Below are positions 27,445 through 39,933 of a stretch of DNA of 64,000 bases, one piece after another. Made by a program: the position numbers and the translations under genes. Positions within the stretch are counted from its first letter, which is position 1. The number at the start of each line of letters is the position of its first letter. Source of the stretch: Bacteroidota bacterium (GTDB lineage: Bacteria > Bacteroidota > Bacteroidia > AKYH767-A > OLB10); assembly GCA_016699635.1 (NCBI GenBank), contig CP064983.1:2046001-2110000 (forward strand), read 5' to 3'. Below the pieces are notes generated by a model. That model did not search any database. It worked only from the letters and a program-made list of their open reading frames with translations, and was not told the origin of the DNA.

Positions 27445-30400
27445 ATGCCTCGTTTCTCTCATTTACATAATCATACACAGTTCTCTTTGCTCGATGGTGC
27501 AGCAGATATTAAGTCGCTTTATAAAAAAGCAGTAAAAGATAATATGCCAGCTTTGGCAATTACCGATCACGGAAACATGTTTGGTGTATTTAATTTTGTT
27601 GCCGAAGCTGCAAAATACAATACTAGCGAAAACCCCAATTTAATTAAACCTATTGTAGGTTGCGAATTTTATCTGGTAGAAAATCGTCATAAACGAAGCT
27701 TTACCAAAGACGATAAAGATGTACGTTATCATCAGTTATTTCTTGCAAAAAATACTATTGGATATAAAAACCTTGTCAAGTTAACCTCGCTAGGTTATAT
27801 GGAAGGTTTGTATGGAAAGTATCCACGTATTGATAAAGAATTGGTGCTTAAATATCACGAAGGCCTTATTGCAACAACATGTTGCCTGGGTGCAAGTGTG
27901 CCTAAAACAATTTTACGCAAAGGTGAGGCCGAAGGAGAAAAAGAATTTTTATGGTGGCTCGATATTTTTGGAGAAGATTATTATGTAGAGTTACAACGTC
28001 ATGATATTCCGGAACAGAATACAGTTAATGAAGTTCTTATTGGGTTTGCATTAAAACACAATGTGAAAATTATTGCATCAAACGATTCTCATTATGTAAA
28101 TCGTGAAGACTATAATGCACACGACATTTTGCTTTGCATCAACACCGGTGAGAAACAAAGCACAGAAAAATTTAAAGATGGCGATGAAGATACATCTGCA
28201 CGCGATAAGAGATTTGCTTTTTATAACGATGAGTTTTATTTTAAAGACACATCAGAAATGCAACAACTTTTTAGTGACAGACCTGAAGCAATTGACAATA
28301 CCAATGAAATTGTAGATAAAATTGAGCCATTAAAACTGAAGCAGGATATTCTTTTACCACACTATCAGATTCCAAAGGCTTCGAAAGTCAGGATGATTAT
28401 CTGAAACATCTTGCATGGGAAGGTCGCGCAAACGTTATAGCGAAATCACCCCTGATATTGAAGAGCGCATAAACTTTGAATTGTTTACAGTAAAAACAAT
28501 GGGTTTTGCCGGCTACTTTTTAATTGTCGCTGATTTTATTAATCATGGCAAAAATATTGGTGTGTTGGTCGGACCCGGCAGAGGTAGTGCAGCAGGCTCT
28601 GCAGTTGCCTATTGTATTGGCATCACCAACATTGATCCTATTAAGTATAATTTACTGTTTGAACGTTTTTTAAATCCAGACAGAAAATCAATGCCTGATA
28701 TAGATACTGATTTTGATGATGAAGGTCGGCAGAAGGTAATAGATTATGTAGTTGACAAGTACGGAAAAAATCAGGTAGCACAAATTATTACTTACGGCAC
28801 AATGGCTGCGAAAATGAGTATTAAAGATGTGGCACGAGTGCTTGATTTACCGTTGCCTGATTCTAATGCATTAGCCAAACTGGTGCCTGATCGTCCGGGA
28901 ATTTCATTGGGTCGTTTGCTGACAGCACCTATTGATGGCGAAAAAAGTCTGAAGACAAAAGAAAATTTAAGTGCTGATGAATTAGAGAGAGTCAAATCAC
29001 TACGTTCAATTCTTGAAGAAGGAACATCATTACAATCATCAGTATTGAAAGAAGCTATGGTACTTGAAGGTAGTGTGCGCAATACAGGTATTCATGCAGC
29101 AGGAATTATCATTGCGCCAACAGACCTTACGGATATTATTCCTGTTTCTACTTCAAAAGAAACAGACTTGCTGATTACGCAGTTCGAAGGAAAAATAATT
29201 GAAGATGCCGGAGTTATAAAAATGGACTTCTTAGGATTAAAAACCCTAACCATTTTGCGTGATGCCGTCAGGCTGATAGAAAAAAATCATGGTGTAAAAA
29301 TTAATCTTGATGAAATACCGCTGAATGACATTCGTACTCTTGAGCTTTATCAGCGCGGAGAAACCAATGGTACTTTTCAGTTTGAAAGTGCAGGCATGCA
29401 GAAGCATCTGAAAGATCTCAAGCCCGATATGCTTGAAGACCTCATTGCCATGAATGCGCTTTATCGTCCTGGACCAATGGAGTATATTCCAAATTACATT
29501 GCACGTAAACACGGAAAAGAAAAAGTTACCTATGATCTTCCGGAAATGGAAGAACACCTGAAAGAAACCTATGGCATTACTGTTTATCAGGAGCAGGTGA
29601 TGTTACTTTCACAAAAGTTAGGCAATTTTACAAAAGGCGATGCCGACACACTTCGTAAAGCTATGGGTAAAAAGCAGATTGAAGTGCTCAATAAAATGAA
29701 GAGTAAATTTATGGAAGGTGCAAAAAGCAATAAGTACCATGATGAAAAGATACTCGAAAAAATATGGACAGACTGGGAAGCTTTTGCCAGCTATGCATTT
29801 AATAAATCGCACTCTACATGTTATGCCTTTGTTGCATTTCAGACAGCCTACCTCAAAGCAAATTATCCGAGTGAATATATGGCTGCCGTCCTCACCAACA
29901 ACCTGAACAACTTAGATAAAATTACATTCTTTATGGACGAATGCAGGAGAATGAATATTCCTGTATTAGGCCCTGATGTGAATGAAAGTGAATTACAGTT
30001 TAGTGTAAATAAAAAAGGTGAAATTCGATTTGGCTTAGCTGCAATAAAAGGTGTTGGCGAAGCCGCTGCAGAAAGCTTATTAAGTGAGCGAAAAAAGGGT
30101 GGAGTATTTACAGATGTTTATGATTTAGTAAGTAGGGTGAATCTGAGAGCTGCAAATAAAAAGTGTTTTGAAAATTTAGCGCTTGCAGGTGCATTGGATT
30201 TTGATACATCATTTCACAGAGCGCAGTATTTTGCAATTGACCCAAAGGATAATCAAACGCAGTTAGAAAAAATTATTCGATTTGGAAGTGCTAATCAGGA
30301 ATCAAAAAGCAGCACTCAACACACCTTGTTTGGCGATTTAGGTGGTGTTGATGCATCTAAGCCTAAAATTATTCCGACAGAACATTTTAGTAATCTGGAA

Positions 30401-31036
30401 CAATTAAAAAAGGAGAAAGAAATAATCGGAATTTATCTTTCCGGTCATCCACTTGATGATTATAAAGAAGAAATAAAAACTTTTTGTAATATCTCTGTCG
30501 AACAACTTAACGAACTCAAACTACTTAATAACCGGGATGTAAATTTTGCCGGCATTATCACCAATGCCAATCATAGAGTCAGCAAGACAGGTAAACCTTT
30601 TGGCAGTTTTACTATTGAAGATTATAATGCTTCTTTTGAGTTTGCTGTTTTTTCTGAAGAGTATGCCAAATTCAAACACCTACTGAATAACGATGCTTTT
30701 GTTTTTATCAAAGCAAGGGTACAGACGAAATTTTATAATGAGAAGGAGTTTGAATTAAAAATTAATTCAGTTCATTTTCTGGATGAGGTGGCAAACAAAA
30801 TGGCAAAGGGAATAATGATTTCATTTCGTTCGGAGTCAATCAATGAGATGAATATAAAAAAGTTAAAAGAGATTTCGAAAAATAGTAAGGGCAAACTAAC
30901 TGTCAAATTCAGTATTCGTGACAATGATCAAAATCTGAGTATTGATGTGGAGTCAAATCAGCTGAAATTAGAATACAATAAAGAATTGTTTAAGGAACTG
31001 AACTCAATTTCAGAGCGTGTAAGTCTCATTAAATAG
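27445..31036 (+). CDS. dnaE: DNA polymerase III alpha subunit (frameshifted)
   Basis: Replicative polymerase catalytic subunit. The N-terminal PHP domain starts MPRFSHLHNHTQFSLLDGA. The catalytic acidic motif PDIDTDFDDEGR is near residues 415-426. FNKSHSTCYAFVAFQTAYLK marks the thumb/tau-binding part, and a C-terminal OB-fold follows (NFAGIITNANHRVSKTGK). Two missing bases, in GG at 28377-28378 and in AAA at 28430-28432, interrupt the frame between the PHP and polymerase parts. Corrected length is 1197 residues. An in-frame ATG ten codons upstream (27415) is less likely than 27445. Confidence 0.95.
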
Positions 31037-31193
31037 TAACTTAAGTTACAAAAGCAATGAGTTTTAGCTATTGATGGGCGAAAAATTAGCTCGAGACTTA
31101 AAAAAATGAAAAAATATCAATATCTTTAAAAATCATAAAACTTTAAACCACTATTATTGTTCTGAAATATCAAATAAAAAACATAGCATAATT

Positions 31194-31508
31194 ATGGCAA
31201 TAGAAATTACAGACAGCAACTTTGAGGAAGTTGTAATGAAATCAGACAAACCTGTATTGGTTGACTTTTGGGCTGAATGGTGTGGACCATGCCGTATGGT
31301 AGGACCAATTGTTGAGGAATTGGCAAAAGATTACGAAGGAAAAGCAGTAATCGGAAAAATTGATGTGGACAGCAATCCTAATGTTACAATGCAATTTGGC
31401 GTTAGAAACATTCCAACAATTTTATTTTTCAAGAATGGACAGGTTGTGGATAAGCAGGTAGGTGCAGCTCCAAAAAATATTCTTGCCAAAAAATTGATAC
31501 ACAATTAG
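31194..31508 (+). CDS. trxA: Thioredoxin
   Basis: Cytoplasmic disulfide reductase, 104 residues. The active site is W29-C30-G31-P32-C33 and the conserved cis-proline is in RNIPTILFF. No signal peptide. It would also serve as a reductant for ribonucleotide reductase. It sits between dnaE and a DUF58 gene, with separate leader sequence; the gap before it contains a 14-base palindrome next to the dnaE stop. Confidence 0.96.
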   Translation: MAIEITDSNFEEVVMKSDKPVLVDFWAEWCGPCRMVGPIVEELAKDYEGKAVIGKIDVDSNPNVTMQFGVRNIPTILFFKNGQVVDKQVGAAPKNILAKKLIHN

Positions 31509-31536
31509 TGTAGTTTTAATTTTATAGAACAATATT

Positions 31537-32460
31537 TTGCCGGTTAATCATCAGGAAGTTCAATCCCTCTCACATCTGGAATTGCTTGCCAAGCAGGTGG
31601 TAGAGGGATTTATTACCGGTTTGCATAAAAGCCCTTTTCATGGTTTTAGCGTAGAGTTTGCAGAACACAGACTCTATAACACAGGTGAGTCAACAAGACA
31701 TATTGATTGGAAGCTTTTTGGAAGAACAGACAAACTTTTTGTCAAGCGATTTGAAGAGGAGACCAATCTACGCTGCCATATTGTAATAGATAACTCCGCC
31801 TCTATGCACTATCCTGAAGTGAAAGGTGGAAAGAGTTTACAGAATAAAATTACATTTTCTGTTTATAGCGCTGCTGCAATTTTATACATGATGAAGCAAC
31901 AGCGTGATGCAATAGGGCTGACAGTTTTTTCAGAGCAGATTGATGTACAAACTCAGGCAAAATCCAGTACAGCTCATCACAAACTTGTTTTTGCTCATCT
32001 CGAAAAATTATTAGAAAACAAAACTGACGGAAACCGTAAAACTGCAACTGCAGATGCACTACATCAGTTAGCAGAGAGTATTCACAAACGCTCACTGATA
32101 ATTATTTTCAGTGATATGTTTGAAAACATAGATAGCAATGAAGCTTTGTTTAAATCGCTTCAACATTTAAAACACAATAAGCATGAAGTGATTCTGTTTC
32201 ATGTTACTGATAAAAAACATGAACTTGACTTTCAGTTCGAAAACAGACCATACCGCTTTGTTGATGTTGAAACCGGAGAAGAGATAAAAGTGCACAGTAA
32301 CTTGGTGAGAGAAAAGTATATTGAAGCTATGAAAGAATACAAATCCATGCTTGTACATAAATGTGCGCAATATAAAATTGATTTTGTTCAGGCAGACATC
32401 CATGAAGGTTATCATCAGGTTTTATTAGCTTATCTGCTGAAAAGAGAAAAGTTACATTAG
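31537..32460 (+). CDS. DUF58 domain protein
   Basis: A 307-residue cytoplasmic protein with the DUF58 signature GESTRHIDWKLFGRTDKLFVK, followed by a von Willebrand A-like fold whose metal site reads DNSASM (DxSxS) near residue 88. DUF58 proteins usually sit beside MoxR AAA+ ATPases and act in assembly of metalloenzymes or membrane protein complexes; no moxR gene is in this window. The only plausible start is a TTG at 31537, 28 bases after trxA. Confidence 0.85.
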   Translation: MPVNHQEVQSLSHLELLAKQVVEGFITGLHKSPFHGFSVEFAEHRLYNTGESTRHIDWKLFGRTDKLFVKRFEEETNLRCHIVIDNSASMHYPEVKGGKSLQNKITFSVYSAAAILYMMKQQRDAIGLTVFSEQIDVQTQAKSSTAHHKLVFAHLEKLLENKTDGNRKTATADALHQLAESIHKRSLIIIFSDMFENIDSNEALFKSLQHLKHNKHEVILFHVTDKKHELDFQFENRPYRFVDVETGEEIKVHSNLVREKYIEAMKEYKSMLVHKCAQYKIDFVQADIHEGYHQVLLAYLLKREKLH

Positions 32461-32546
32461 TTCATAAATTTTCAGAGTAGTTTTTACAGCATTTTTTCGG
32501 AACATTTTTTGAATTTTATCGTAGAAAACGGGATAAAACTACAGTT

Positions 32547-35500
32547 ATGTCCCGAATTAGTTATTTAATCCTGATGTTGTTTTTTGTAAATGTCAGTGTT
32601 AATGCCGCAGTAACCGTTTCGCCAGCAACAAGTGGTAATTGCCTAAATGTCACACCATCGGCATTTCTTCCCATTGGTAATATTGTTATTACCGAAGGTG
32701 CCAATGGCGATTTTGCTATTCAGTCGAATAAAACCTTAATCCTAAGTGCACCTACCGGATTTATGTTTCAGCCCGGATCAGGAAATGTTTCTTTTTTAGC
32801 ATCAAGAAATATTACAACAGCATCAATTGCTGTAACATTAACAACCATAACAGTAACAATTTCTGTCAGTGGAATCCCAAAGGCTGACGAATTAATAATT
32901 TCCAATATTTATGCTCGTGCATCAACAAGTAATGTATCCGGGAATATACTGCGTAAATCCCCTGGGGGTGGCACAGCTACAATAGCAGGTGATGTAGCAG
33001 GCGCAGGAATTAATCACGGTACATTGTCAAGTGCCGGTACAGGGCAGATAGTAACTTCTGTAGCAAATGGAGCATGGAGCAATCCGGCAACATGGCAAGG
33101 TGGCAAGATACCGTTATGTACTGATAATGTAATAATCTATCATCAGATTAATGTAGATGTAGTGACACCTTCCTTAGCTTCACTAATAATAAAATCAGGA
33201 GCAAAACTCACTGCTAATTTACCTGTAACAGTTAACAGTAATCTCACCATTGAGGCAAATGCTTGGTACGTACACAACAATAGTTCAAATGCAGCAACAA
33301 CAATATTTAATGGAACAGAAGCTATTGATGACAATGCTACCATAGAAGTTAATAACTGGAGTGCAGCCACTGTGCCTTTTATGTCCGGTGTCAGTTCGAC
33401 AGTCGGTAATCTTATATTAAACTATAATGCAGTATGGCAACAGGATGGACTGTTTGCTCCATCAAAAATAAAGGGAAATGTATCAGTAACGAATGGTCAG
33501 GTTGTGATGGATGATGGTACAGGTATGTCAACACTTTTAAATCTTAATCATGTAAGCATATATAAAACAGGTGCAATTATTTTCGCACAAGGTGCTAATA
33601 GAAACCTGACATTAAATACACTGTCGTTTACCGATAGCAGTAAAAGCAATGCAATAACAGCATTGATGTTTAGAACGTATGGTACTTTGTTGTGGAATAA
33701 TGCAGGTAGTGTTTATCTAAGCCATGATTTTAGTGCAGTTGAAGGTACAACAGGCTATAATGCATTTAATGCTACTGTTAGTATTGGAGGAGATTTGAAT
33801 GTTGTAAAAGGGAAAGTTGATTTCTTCAGATATGTTGATGGTAATGGCGTTATTCAGGTTGCAGGGAATACTTATTGTAATCTGACAGCCGGTAACTGGT
33901 TTCGACTAGCAGATTATAATACAATAAATCTTGATTTTACTACCAATAATTTTTCAATAAGCGGAACAGAGAGTTGTTATCTTCAGGGTTCTGATGGCTC
34001 AACAAATTTTAATATTAATGGGAGTTTTAGTTATACAGCAAGCAGCTTATTTGTTTTCAGTAATAATTTTACCAATAATGCATTACAACGAATTGATGTG
34101 CTAAAAGATTTTTCTGTTTCAAATGGAAATGTCGGATTGGCTTTCACAAGTGGAAAGTTAAATACTCATATTTCAGGAAATTTAAATGTAAGTGGGTCGT
34201 CAACACAATTAGTGTCGCAGTTTTATCCCTATGGAACGGACTCAGTAAAATTTGTGATAGATGGTAATTGTAGCTTAAACGGAGGCATGTTTAATGTTTC
34301 ATGGAATCGTGGCCCGGTTAGTTTTATTTCAAGCGGAATATTTAATCAAGTGAATTCAAATTTTGGAGTCGTTTTTCATCCATTCCCTGGTAATTATGCA
34401 GCATGTTCTGTTTTTTATTGACAGCCTTAATTTTTCCGGAGGAACATTCAAAGTTTTTGACAGTTATATCACCGATGGAAAAACAGTTTCTATAACAATA
34501 GGATCAGACGTAAATATTAATTTTCAAAATTCAAGTGACAGATTTGTTCTTATTAGCAATACAGGCTGGTGGAATAATCCTGAACTCAATTTAGTTATTA
34601 ATGGTGATTTAAAAATCAGTGGAAACAGCAGTGCAATTTTTGCGAGTAATGTTGGACGTGGAGAAGAAAATATTGTAATAAATGGTGATTTTGAAATTCA
34701 GGGAGGTAATAATGCAATTGGCGGCTCAACTTCTTTAGGATCACAGCAGCATGATATATCAGTATTAATTAATGGAAACATGACTCAGACGGGCGGCCAG
34801 TTTTATTATTCTGTTAATGAAGGTAATGTTGATTACAATATTCAAAATAATTTAATTCAAACTGGAGGCACACAGAATCTGACTTATCAGGATGCGGCTG
34901 CAAAGCTTAATATTGGAGGACAATATTTACAATCTGGTGGTACTTTTAATTTTCACGCAAGCACCGGTAATACATCACTTTCTGATAGTGTATTTGTACA
35001 AGGAAATTTTAGTCAGAGCAACGGAGTTTTGCGCTTCGATAATGCACAAGGGTCATCAAATATAAGTCAAAATGTATTAATCTTAAACTCTGATAGTATT
35101 TTACTTTCAGGAAATGGAATTATTACTCATGCCAATCATCTTACAACAAACACGGTATTTGGAAAAATTTTGTTTAATAAGAATGGAATTTCCACATTTC
35201 AACGAGCAACTTCAACACACGATTTACAACAGGTAGAAATGGTTGTAGGGTCTTTAACAACACTTGATGTGAAATCATCCATTCAACCATTGCTGATAGC
35301 TTCACATGTTTCATCAGCACCGGCAGTAAATAATGTGTTTACAATTAATGGTGTGCTTGATATGGGATTACAGAGAATTATGGCACGTCAACAAGGAAAT
35401 TACTATTCGCAACTTTCAGTTGGTGCAACCGGTAAAATTAAAACAATGAATCCAAATGGTTTTTATTCAACTTCTGCGGCATCAACAATAAATACACTCA

Positions 35501-36845
35501 TTGCAGGTAATAACAGAATGAATTTTTGGCTCGATGCTCAAAGCATTATTGAATATAATGGAACCCAAAATCAGAACATCACAGGTATTCCAAATGGTAT
35601 AGTCAATGCAGTTTCAAATAAATATGGCAAACTACAAATTAACTTTGCCGGAGTAAACAATATTAACTTCGTAAAGCCCGAAGCCGACAGTGTGGTTTTT
35701 GTTCGCTCTGGATTAATGCTTACTTCCGGTGAATTGAATCTTAATGCGGATCATATCGCAAATACAAATGGACTTTCAATTGTGTTAGAAAATGGCTGTC
35801 AGATTTTACATGCTTCAGGTTATATCAGAAGTGAAACTATTGACGGTAGTGCAAGAATTCATCTTTCATCACAACAGAGTGTTAATTATGAAATTCCATT
35901 TGGTTTTAACAGCACAACTTATATACCATTCAAATATCAATGTTCAAGTGGATGTGATTGGGTTTCATTGGCAACATACAGGAGTTTGCCTGATAATACA
36001 CCATTTCCTCCGGGGTAACACATGTCCGTTCAATTTCCGGTGCTGACAATAGTTTACAAACAATTGATCGCTATTGGTATGTTAGAGCGGTTGGAAATCC
36101 TAATGCTAATTTGAGATTCACTTATGCACCTATTGAAAAAGGGGTAATATCAACACCTCGTGCTCAGCGATGGATAGGTAACGATGCATGGGAATCATTT
36201 AAAGGTTCGCAATCCAATCCATCACCATTCGAAACAGACGTTAACGGAATTACCGGATTAAATTCATGGTGGACACTAAGCAGTCAGTCAAGTCCTTTGC
36301 CTGTAGAAATATTAAGTTTTGGCGCCAATTGCCAGAGTCAGAGTGTGATATTAAAATGGTCTGTTGCCACACAGCTCAATAATGATATCTTTATTTTAGA
36401 GCGAAGCAGAGATGGAAAAAAATGGGAAAACCTTACATCCATTAAAGGTGCAGGTACGACCAATACATTAATGAATTATGAAACTAAGGATGAAGCACCA
36501 TATTCGGAGGTTACCTATTACAGGTTAGCTCAAATTGACTATGATGGAAAGAGAAATGAGCTGAAGACAATAGCAGTAAAAGGCTGTGGTTCCGACCCGA
36601 TAAGAATATTATACTATTCTTTCAGTGACCATAAAACAGTTATAAAAATACAATCTTCTTACAATGATAAAATAGAGATTTTTCTATTTAATGAAAACGG
36701 ACAAACAGTGGCACGAAAAGTGCAAAACATAAGCAACAACATACAAGAAATTGAAATGGATTGTCCACAACTTAATACAGGAATTTACATGCTAAGCATC
36801 AGGGGTTCCTTTAATAATATAATCAAAAAATTAGTTAAGAATTAA
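32547..36845 (+). CDS. Large T9SS-secreted repeat protein (frameshifted)
   Basis: A cell-surface or secreted protein of 1432 residues after correction. The signal peptide is MSRISYLILMLFFVNVSVNA. Then come many beta-rich Asn/Gly/Ser repeats in which phrases like VNGDFEIQGGNN, LVINGDLKISGNS and VLINGNMTQTGGQ recur, suggestive of a beta-helix or adhesin stalk. The last 80 residues form a type A T9SS sorting domain (KIEIFLFNENGQTVARKV...LNTGIYMLSI). Two indels split it: an extra T at 34411-34416 and a missing G at 36012-36015. Ligand unknown; export route is supported by the C-terminal domain. Confidence 0.85.
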
Positions 36846-36856
36846 TTTCTATTTTT

Positions 36857-37351
36857 ATGGCCGAAGAAACTTTAAATATGACCGCAACTACATTTGAAAA
36901 TCTCTCACAGCCCAATGCCGCAATGGATGTGTTTCCGATTAATTATTCCGAGAAGCATATTGCAGAACTCATCCATGAGATCAGACGAAGGGTGTTCGTT
37001 CTTGAACAACATATAGACCCAATGATTGAGTTCGATACATTTGAGCATGAAAGCCAACATTATTTGGCTTACGTTAAAAATATTCCTGCAGGTACTGCCA
37101 GATGGCGTCATACTGATGAGGGAATTAAGCTTGAAAGATTCAGCGTTCTAAAAGAGCACAGAAATTCAGGTTTAGGCCGTATGTTGGTTAACAGGTTGTT
37201 AAACGATGTAAAGCCAATAGGTAAGAAAGTTTACTTGCATGCACAAACTACCACTGTTAGATTCTATGAAAAAGCAGGATTTAAAGTTGTTAGCGAGCTA
37301 TTCTATGAAGCTAATATTCCGCATTTCAAAATGGAGCTTGTAATTTCATGA
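36857..37351 (+). CDS. GNAT family N-acetyltransferase
   Basis: Acetyl-CoA-dependent transferase of 164 residues. The acetyl-CoA binding loop is RNSGLGRMLVNRLL. The C-terminal VRFYEKAGFKVVSELFYE matches the ElaA-like/GNAT core. The start is the ATG at 36857; a second in-frame ATG lies eight codons on. Substrate unknown. Eleven bases after the T9SS protein gene and followed by a terminator. Confidence 0.88.
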   Translation: MAEETLNMTATTFENLSQPNAAMDVFPINYSEKHIAELIHEIRRRVFVLEQHIDPMIEFDTFEHESQHYLAYVKNIPAGTARWRHTDEGIKLERFSVLKEHRNSGLGRMLVNRLLNDVKPIGKKVYLHAQTTTVRFYEKAGFKVVSELFYEANIPHFKMELVIS

Positions 37352-37368
37352 CATATATTTAGAGTTTT

Positions 37369-37402
37369 AAAGGCTGTTATGGGTACGTGACAGCCTTTTT
37401 TA
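37369..37402 (+). terminator. Intrinsic terminator after the GNAT gene
   Basis: AAAGGCTGT pairs with ACAGCCTTT (37369-37377 with 37390-37398), followed by a T-run. The last codons of the minus-strand lipoprotein gene lie inside this stem, so the convergent genes share it. Confidence 0.8.
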
Positions 37403-37816
37403 TTTTCCCTTTTTCATACCATTCTGTTTTTTCTAACACACCTGTAGGTGAGTAGTAGTTCCATGGTCCCTGCCAGTAAAAATGTAGTATGCTATCGTTT
37501 TCATTGATTAAAAATGCCTTACCATTAGACTTTATTTTTTTGTTGTCATAATATGTTTTTATATTAATGACATCTCTTTTCTTACTGTATTTTTCTTGTT
37601 TTATCAGTTTGCCATTTAAATCGTAATATTTCCATTTTTTTACCTCTAAGCCGTGTTTGTATTTCCCCTTTCGTTGAATGGTCCCTCATCATTCCAATAA
37701 TGCTCCCAATGTCCTTGCCGGTTTCCATGTTTGTCTGATTTGTTAATTTTAAAAATCTGACACCCCGTTATTGTAATATTTAAAATTACACAAAGTAAGA
37801 ATACGTTTTGCTTCAT
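37377..37816 (-). CDS. MORN-2/YwqK-like lipoprotein (frameshifted, not visible as one open frame)
   Basis: Found by translating across a break. The N-terminal half (MKQNVFLLCVILNITITGC) is a lipoprotein signal with lipobox ITGC. It continues GNRQGHWEHYWNDEGPFNER. After one missing base near 37659-37668 the other frame continues KHGLEVKKWKYYDLNGKLIK and ends KGKIKKAVTYP, 146 residues in all. The repeated G-W-x-Y-Y-x-x-x-G pattern is the MORN-2/YwqK type. Its ATG overlaps the stop of the YyaL-like gene (ATGA), so the two are one operon. Function unknown. Confidence 0.65.
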
Positions 37817-39858
37817 TGTTGGTCAGAAATAGTTTGCGCAACTTTAATAATATCTGATGTTGGAAGTAAACACGAGTGGTTTCTGCATACATAAATCAAG
37901 TCATCAGTTTCATTTTTATCAGCAGTAAATTCAATTTTATCTTTTAGAATTATTGGTGCAGTGATTTTCATTGGTAGAAAATACTCATTAAGTTTATTTT
38001 TATTTTTAAAGCATTGTAACCACCAAAAGCTACTTCATAGAATGGTTGATTTATTCTTTGTAATAGTAATACCTAGTTTGCATAACCAAATCCATAATTT
38101 GGAATTTGATCAATTACTTTTTCAAGCATTTTTTTGATCGCAACAAATAATTTTCATTGTTGAGGTATTTTGAAAGTAAGAATAAATTGTTCGCCATTAC
38201 TGAATTTGCACAGGGAATAACATTATCCTGAAGCTCAGTTTTTCTGAATTGCAGAACAGAATCGTTTGCTGTATAGTCATAAAATAAAACATTATCATCG
38301 TGACTAAAATATTGAATAGCGTAGCCCGTTAAAGAAATTGCTTTCTCAATCCACTGAAAGTCCCATTTGCACTCAAATAGTTTAATGCATGCTTGAGTGA
38401 GAAGTGCATAATCCTCTAAATGAAGATTGCTGTTTTGTTTTGTTCCGGAGCTATGAAGTAGTCGTCCTTCTTCTATAAACAGGTTTTGTTCCAAATAGTT
38501 GAAGGTGGTTATTGCCTGCAATTCATATTCTTTAATATTAAAATATAATGCTGCATCTGCTAATGCCGATATCATCATGGCATTCCATGAAGTGATAAGT
38601 TTTTTATCGCAAACCGGATGAATGCGTTCACTTCTTGCCATTTTCATGGCTGATTTTATTTTATCAATGAGTTCTTTCTGTTGATTGGGTTCAATCATTT
38701 GAACACTACTGTCATTGAATATGGCAGTGTTACATTGCAGAACTATTTCATCATTTTCTTTTTTGAATCTGGAATTGAAAAGTAATGGCATGCAATAATA
38801 AAAGCATTTTCTTTTGATATGTTTTCTAAATGCAGTTGATTTATTGTTGCTCTGATTTCTGCCTTTGTCCAGAAATAAAATTTCCCTTCTTCACCTTCGC
38901 TGTCAGCATCTATTGCTGAATAATAAAATCCTTTTTTGTCATTCATTTTTTCGTTCAGGAAGTTTATTGTTTCTTCAGCAGCATTTTTAAAAGAAATGTT
39001 ATTATATGCTCTGAATGCTTGTGCATAGACACTTATTAGCTGGGCATTGTCATATAGCATTTTTTCAAAGTGCGGAATTTCCCAACGACTGTCAGTAGAA
39101 TAACGTGCAAATCCTCCATCAAGCTGATCGAAAATACCTCCGTTGTACATTTTGTTCAATGTTAATCTGACGTGATTTTGCACTTCAACATCATTACAAA
39201 CATGACCATATTGCATTAGGAAATTCAGGTTAACAGGCATTGCAAATTTTGGTGCTCGTTGAAGGCCGCCATATATTTTGTCAAAGAGTGAAGACCATTT
39301 TGATATTGAATTTTTTAAAATATCAAAATCAGGTTTAGTATTTGTTGTTTCAATTTTTTCTAATTGTAACATGCCTTCCTGCAATGAAGAAGCATATTCC
39401 AGAAATTTTGAATTATCTTGTTCATACATCATTGACAATTGTTCAAGCACCTGCAACCATTGTTGTGGATTGAAGTAGGTGCCGCCATAGATTGCCCTGC
39501 CGTCAGGTAAGGCAATACAGTTTAGTGGCCAGCCACCTTGTCCTTTCATCCATTGAACGGCTGTCATATAAACTGCATCTATATCAGGTCTTTCTTCACG
39601 ATCAACTTTAATGCATATAAAGTTTTCATTCATCACTTCAGCAATAGTTGTATTTTCAAAACTTTCTTTCTCCATCACATGACACCAATGACAGCTTGAA
39701 TAACCAATGCTGATTATAAGTAACTTATTTTCAGTCTTTGCTTTTTCAAATGCATCAACGGACCAAGGTAGCCAATGTACAGGATTATGGGCATGCTGCT
39801 GCAGATACAGACTGTCTTCATGTATGAGTTTGTTTGTTGGTTGTGCTGTATCTTTCAT
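37813..39858 (-). CDS. YyaL-like thioredoxin-domain protein (DUF255), multiply interrupted
   Basis: Homologue of bacterial YyaL / human SPATA20. The N-terminal thioredoxin-like domain holds C56-H-W-C59 in SSCHWCHVMEKESF and DREERPDIDAVYM. An (alpha/alpha)6 barrel resembling N-acylglucosamine 2-epimerase follows (PHFEKMLYDNAQL). The frame is broken by missing bases at 38759-38764, 38129-38135 and about 37994-38007. A TAG at 38073-38075 stands where tryptophan is expected (YANWVLL). With these repaired it is 682 residues, the family length, and ends in an ATGA overlap with the lipoprotein gene. More damage than elsewhere, so a real pseudogene is possible. Confidence 0.85.
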
Positions 39859-39916
39859 TGTGAATTATATATAGAAAAGTTTAATTGATAGAAATGTATT
39901 GATGAATAGTTTCACT

Positions 39917-39924
39917 TACATTTG
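39917..39924 (+). promoter_or_regulatory. -7 element of the metallophosphoesterase gene
   Basis: TACATTTG fits TAnnTTTG and ends 9 bases before the ATG at 39934, implying a very short leader. The TTG inside it is an unlikely start codon. Confidence 0.5.
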
Positions 39925-39933
39925 TGCGTTTTT

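Noticed and set aside
26267..31036. Cyanophycin operon continuing downstream of cyanophycinase
   Set aside because: The next gene is dnaE, after a terminator; no cyanophycin synthetase-like ATP-grasp/Mur ligase sequence is present there.
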